Positions 60,157-60,725 of a stretch of DNA of 60,725 nucleotides are shown here, one piece after another. Positions within the stretch are counted from its first letter, which is position 1. Each line of letters opens with the position of its first letter. The position numbers and the translations under genes are program-made. The notes beneath the pieces were generated by a model. It saw nothing but the letters and a program-made list of their open reading frames with translations, was not told the origin of the DNA and searched no databases. The DNA is from Bacillus sp. NTK074B. GTDB lineage: Bacteria > Bacillota > Bacilli > Bacillales > Bacillaceae_B. The DNA lies in NCBI RefSeq assembly GCF_017303375.1, contig NZ_JAFKOH010000015.1, positions 1-60,725 on the forward strand. Direction: 5' to 3'.

Positions 60157-60614
60157 TTATGAAGTTTGACCTTAAAAGTTTTCCTGTTTAAGGAAAGTTT
60201 TAAACGTGAGAATGAAAGATTGTTGGATAGAATTTAGAAAATGGGGAATTGGGTGGGTTTGCGGAGTGGAGATGGTGGTGGTTGGGGGTGGGATTCAGAT
60301 TGTGATTTGTATGAGGTTACTGATTTAGATGTTTGTGTTGGTTGAAAGTATTGATTATTAATTAATGAAAAGTGAAAAGAACTATAATTTTTTTATCAAA
60401 GGCGATCATTTATACGAATATGGCTGTTTTGCCTGGTGTAAGGAGTATGAATTTTTGAGGGTTTGGTCGTAATTGCGTTCTTTTCGAAGGTGATTGCGTC
60501 ATTATTTAATTTTATGCGTCATTTTAAACCTTGATTGCTTCATTTCTTCGTTTATTGCTTTTTTTACCAATAAACCCCTTTTGCCAACTCACCCTTTATC
60601 CATTTACAACATAC
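60157..60614. other. non-coding gap with G-rich and repeated stretches
   Basis: No plausible gene lies between the ctsR promoter and the rRNA terminator. 60241-60345 is nearly free of C on the plus strand and contains several G runs. 60468-60566 contains degenerate ATTGCGTCATT units. Confidence 0.65.
60468..60566. repeat. degenerate ATTGCGTCATT tandem units
   Basis: Related blocks occur in a row: ATTGCGTTCTTT, GATTGCGTCATTATTT, TATGCGTCATTTTAA, GATTGCTTCATTTCTT and TATTGCTTTTTT. Spacing is roughly 20-28 bp. The units are imperfect and I assign no function. Confidence 0.5.
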
Positions 60615-60617
60615 CAA

Positions 60618-60648
60618 AAAAGAGTAACTCACAATGAGCTACTCTTTT
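60618..60648 (-). terminator. rRNA operon terminator
   Basis: A 14-bp stem AAAAGAGTAACTCA / TGAGCTACTCTTTT (60618-60631 with 60635-60648, one mismatch) with a U tract, 9 bp after the 5S 3' end. Confidence 0.92.
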
Positions 60649-60656
60649 CTCTATTT

Positions 60657-60725
60657 GCCTGGCGACGTCCTACTCTCACAGGGGGAGATCCCCCAACTAC
60701 CATCGGCGCTGAAGAGCTTAACTTC
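60657..60725 (-). rRNA. rrf: 5S rRNA, 3' part
   Basis: The reverse complement carries the conserved 3' portion of Bacillus 5S rRNA, including GAAGTTAAGCTCTTCAGCGC, GATGGTAGTTGGGGGATC and the terminal GAGTAGGACGTCGCCAGGC. The 5' part lies beyond the right edge. It belongs to an rRNA operon read towards ctsR and ending in the adjacent terminator. Confidence 0.95.

Noticed and set aside
60171..60215. Sigma-B promoter upstream of ctsR
   Set aside because: GTTTAA is present on the minus strand but the -10 (GGAAAA at 15 bp) matches GGGTAT poorly.

Overview
This window is the long ribosomal-protein/RNA-polymerase chromosome block of a member of the Bacillaceae (Bacillus sensu lato). Gene order is the one known from Bacillus subtilis. 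Reading the minus strand it runs ctsR-mcsA-mcsB-clpC-radA-disA-yacL-ispD-ispF-gltX-cysE-cysS-mrnC-rlmB-yacP-sigH-rpmG-secE-nusG-rplK-rplA-rplJ-rplL-rsmC-rpoB-rpoC-rplGB-rpsL-rpsG-fusA-tuf, then the S10-spc-alpha ribosomal cluster (rpsJ to rplQ), ecfA1-ecfA2-ecfT-truA, rplM-rpsI, ybaK-cwlD, salA, gerD, kbaA and pdaB. Sporulation and germination genes (pdaB, gerD, cwlD, kbaA, sigH), McsB/CtsR heat-shock control and very strong purine-rich ribosome-binding sites point to an endospore-forming low-GC Gram-positive. Genus cannot be fixed from sequence inspection alone. Only gerD and pdaB lie on the plus strand.

The window is bounded by two rRNA operons in the same orientation. The left edge holds the tandem promoters and boxA-type leader of an rRNA operon whose 16S gene lies off the edge. 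The right edge holds an rRNA terminator and the 3' end of a 5S gene. Between them, regions from right to left are: (1) 52.7-60.1 kb, the CtsR-controlled stress and DNA-integrity operon; (2) 43.6-52.5 kb, isoprenoid, tRNA-synthetase, cysteine and RNA-processing genes with a cysteine T-box ahead of cysE-cysS, ending in sigH and secE; (3) 31.9-43.2 kb, nusG, L11-L1, L10-L12 with its leader, rsmC and rpoBC; (4) 27.0-31.8 kb, the str operon; (5) 10.9-26.1 kb, S10-spc-alpha; (6) 6.2-10.6 kb, ECF-transporter energy module, truA and L13-S9; (7) 0.4-5.9 kb, sporulation and germination genes.

The coding content is conserved and I see no phage, transposase, CRISPR, defence or secondary-metabolite system. 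What is unusual lies between genes: two families of roughly 120-135 bp palindromic repeats (one copy nested inside another in the 1.2-kb tuf-rpsJ gap), a 103-bp inverted-repeat element, imperfect tandem repeats beside salA and beside ctsR, a cloverleaf-like multi-hairpin RNA ending in a terminator ahead of ecfA1, and a possible attenuator in the nusG leader. Promoters were called by eye from -35/-10 matches with 16-18 bp spacing; none was tested.
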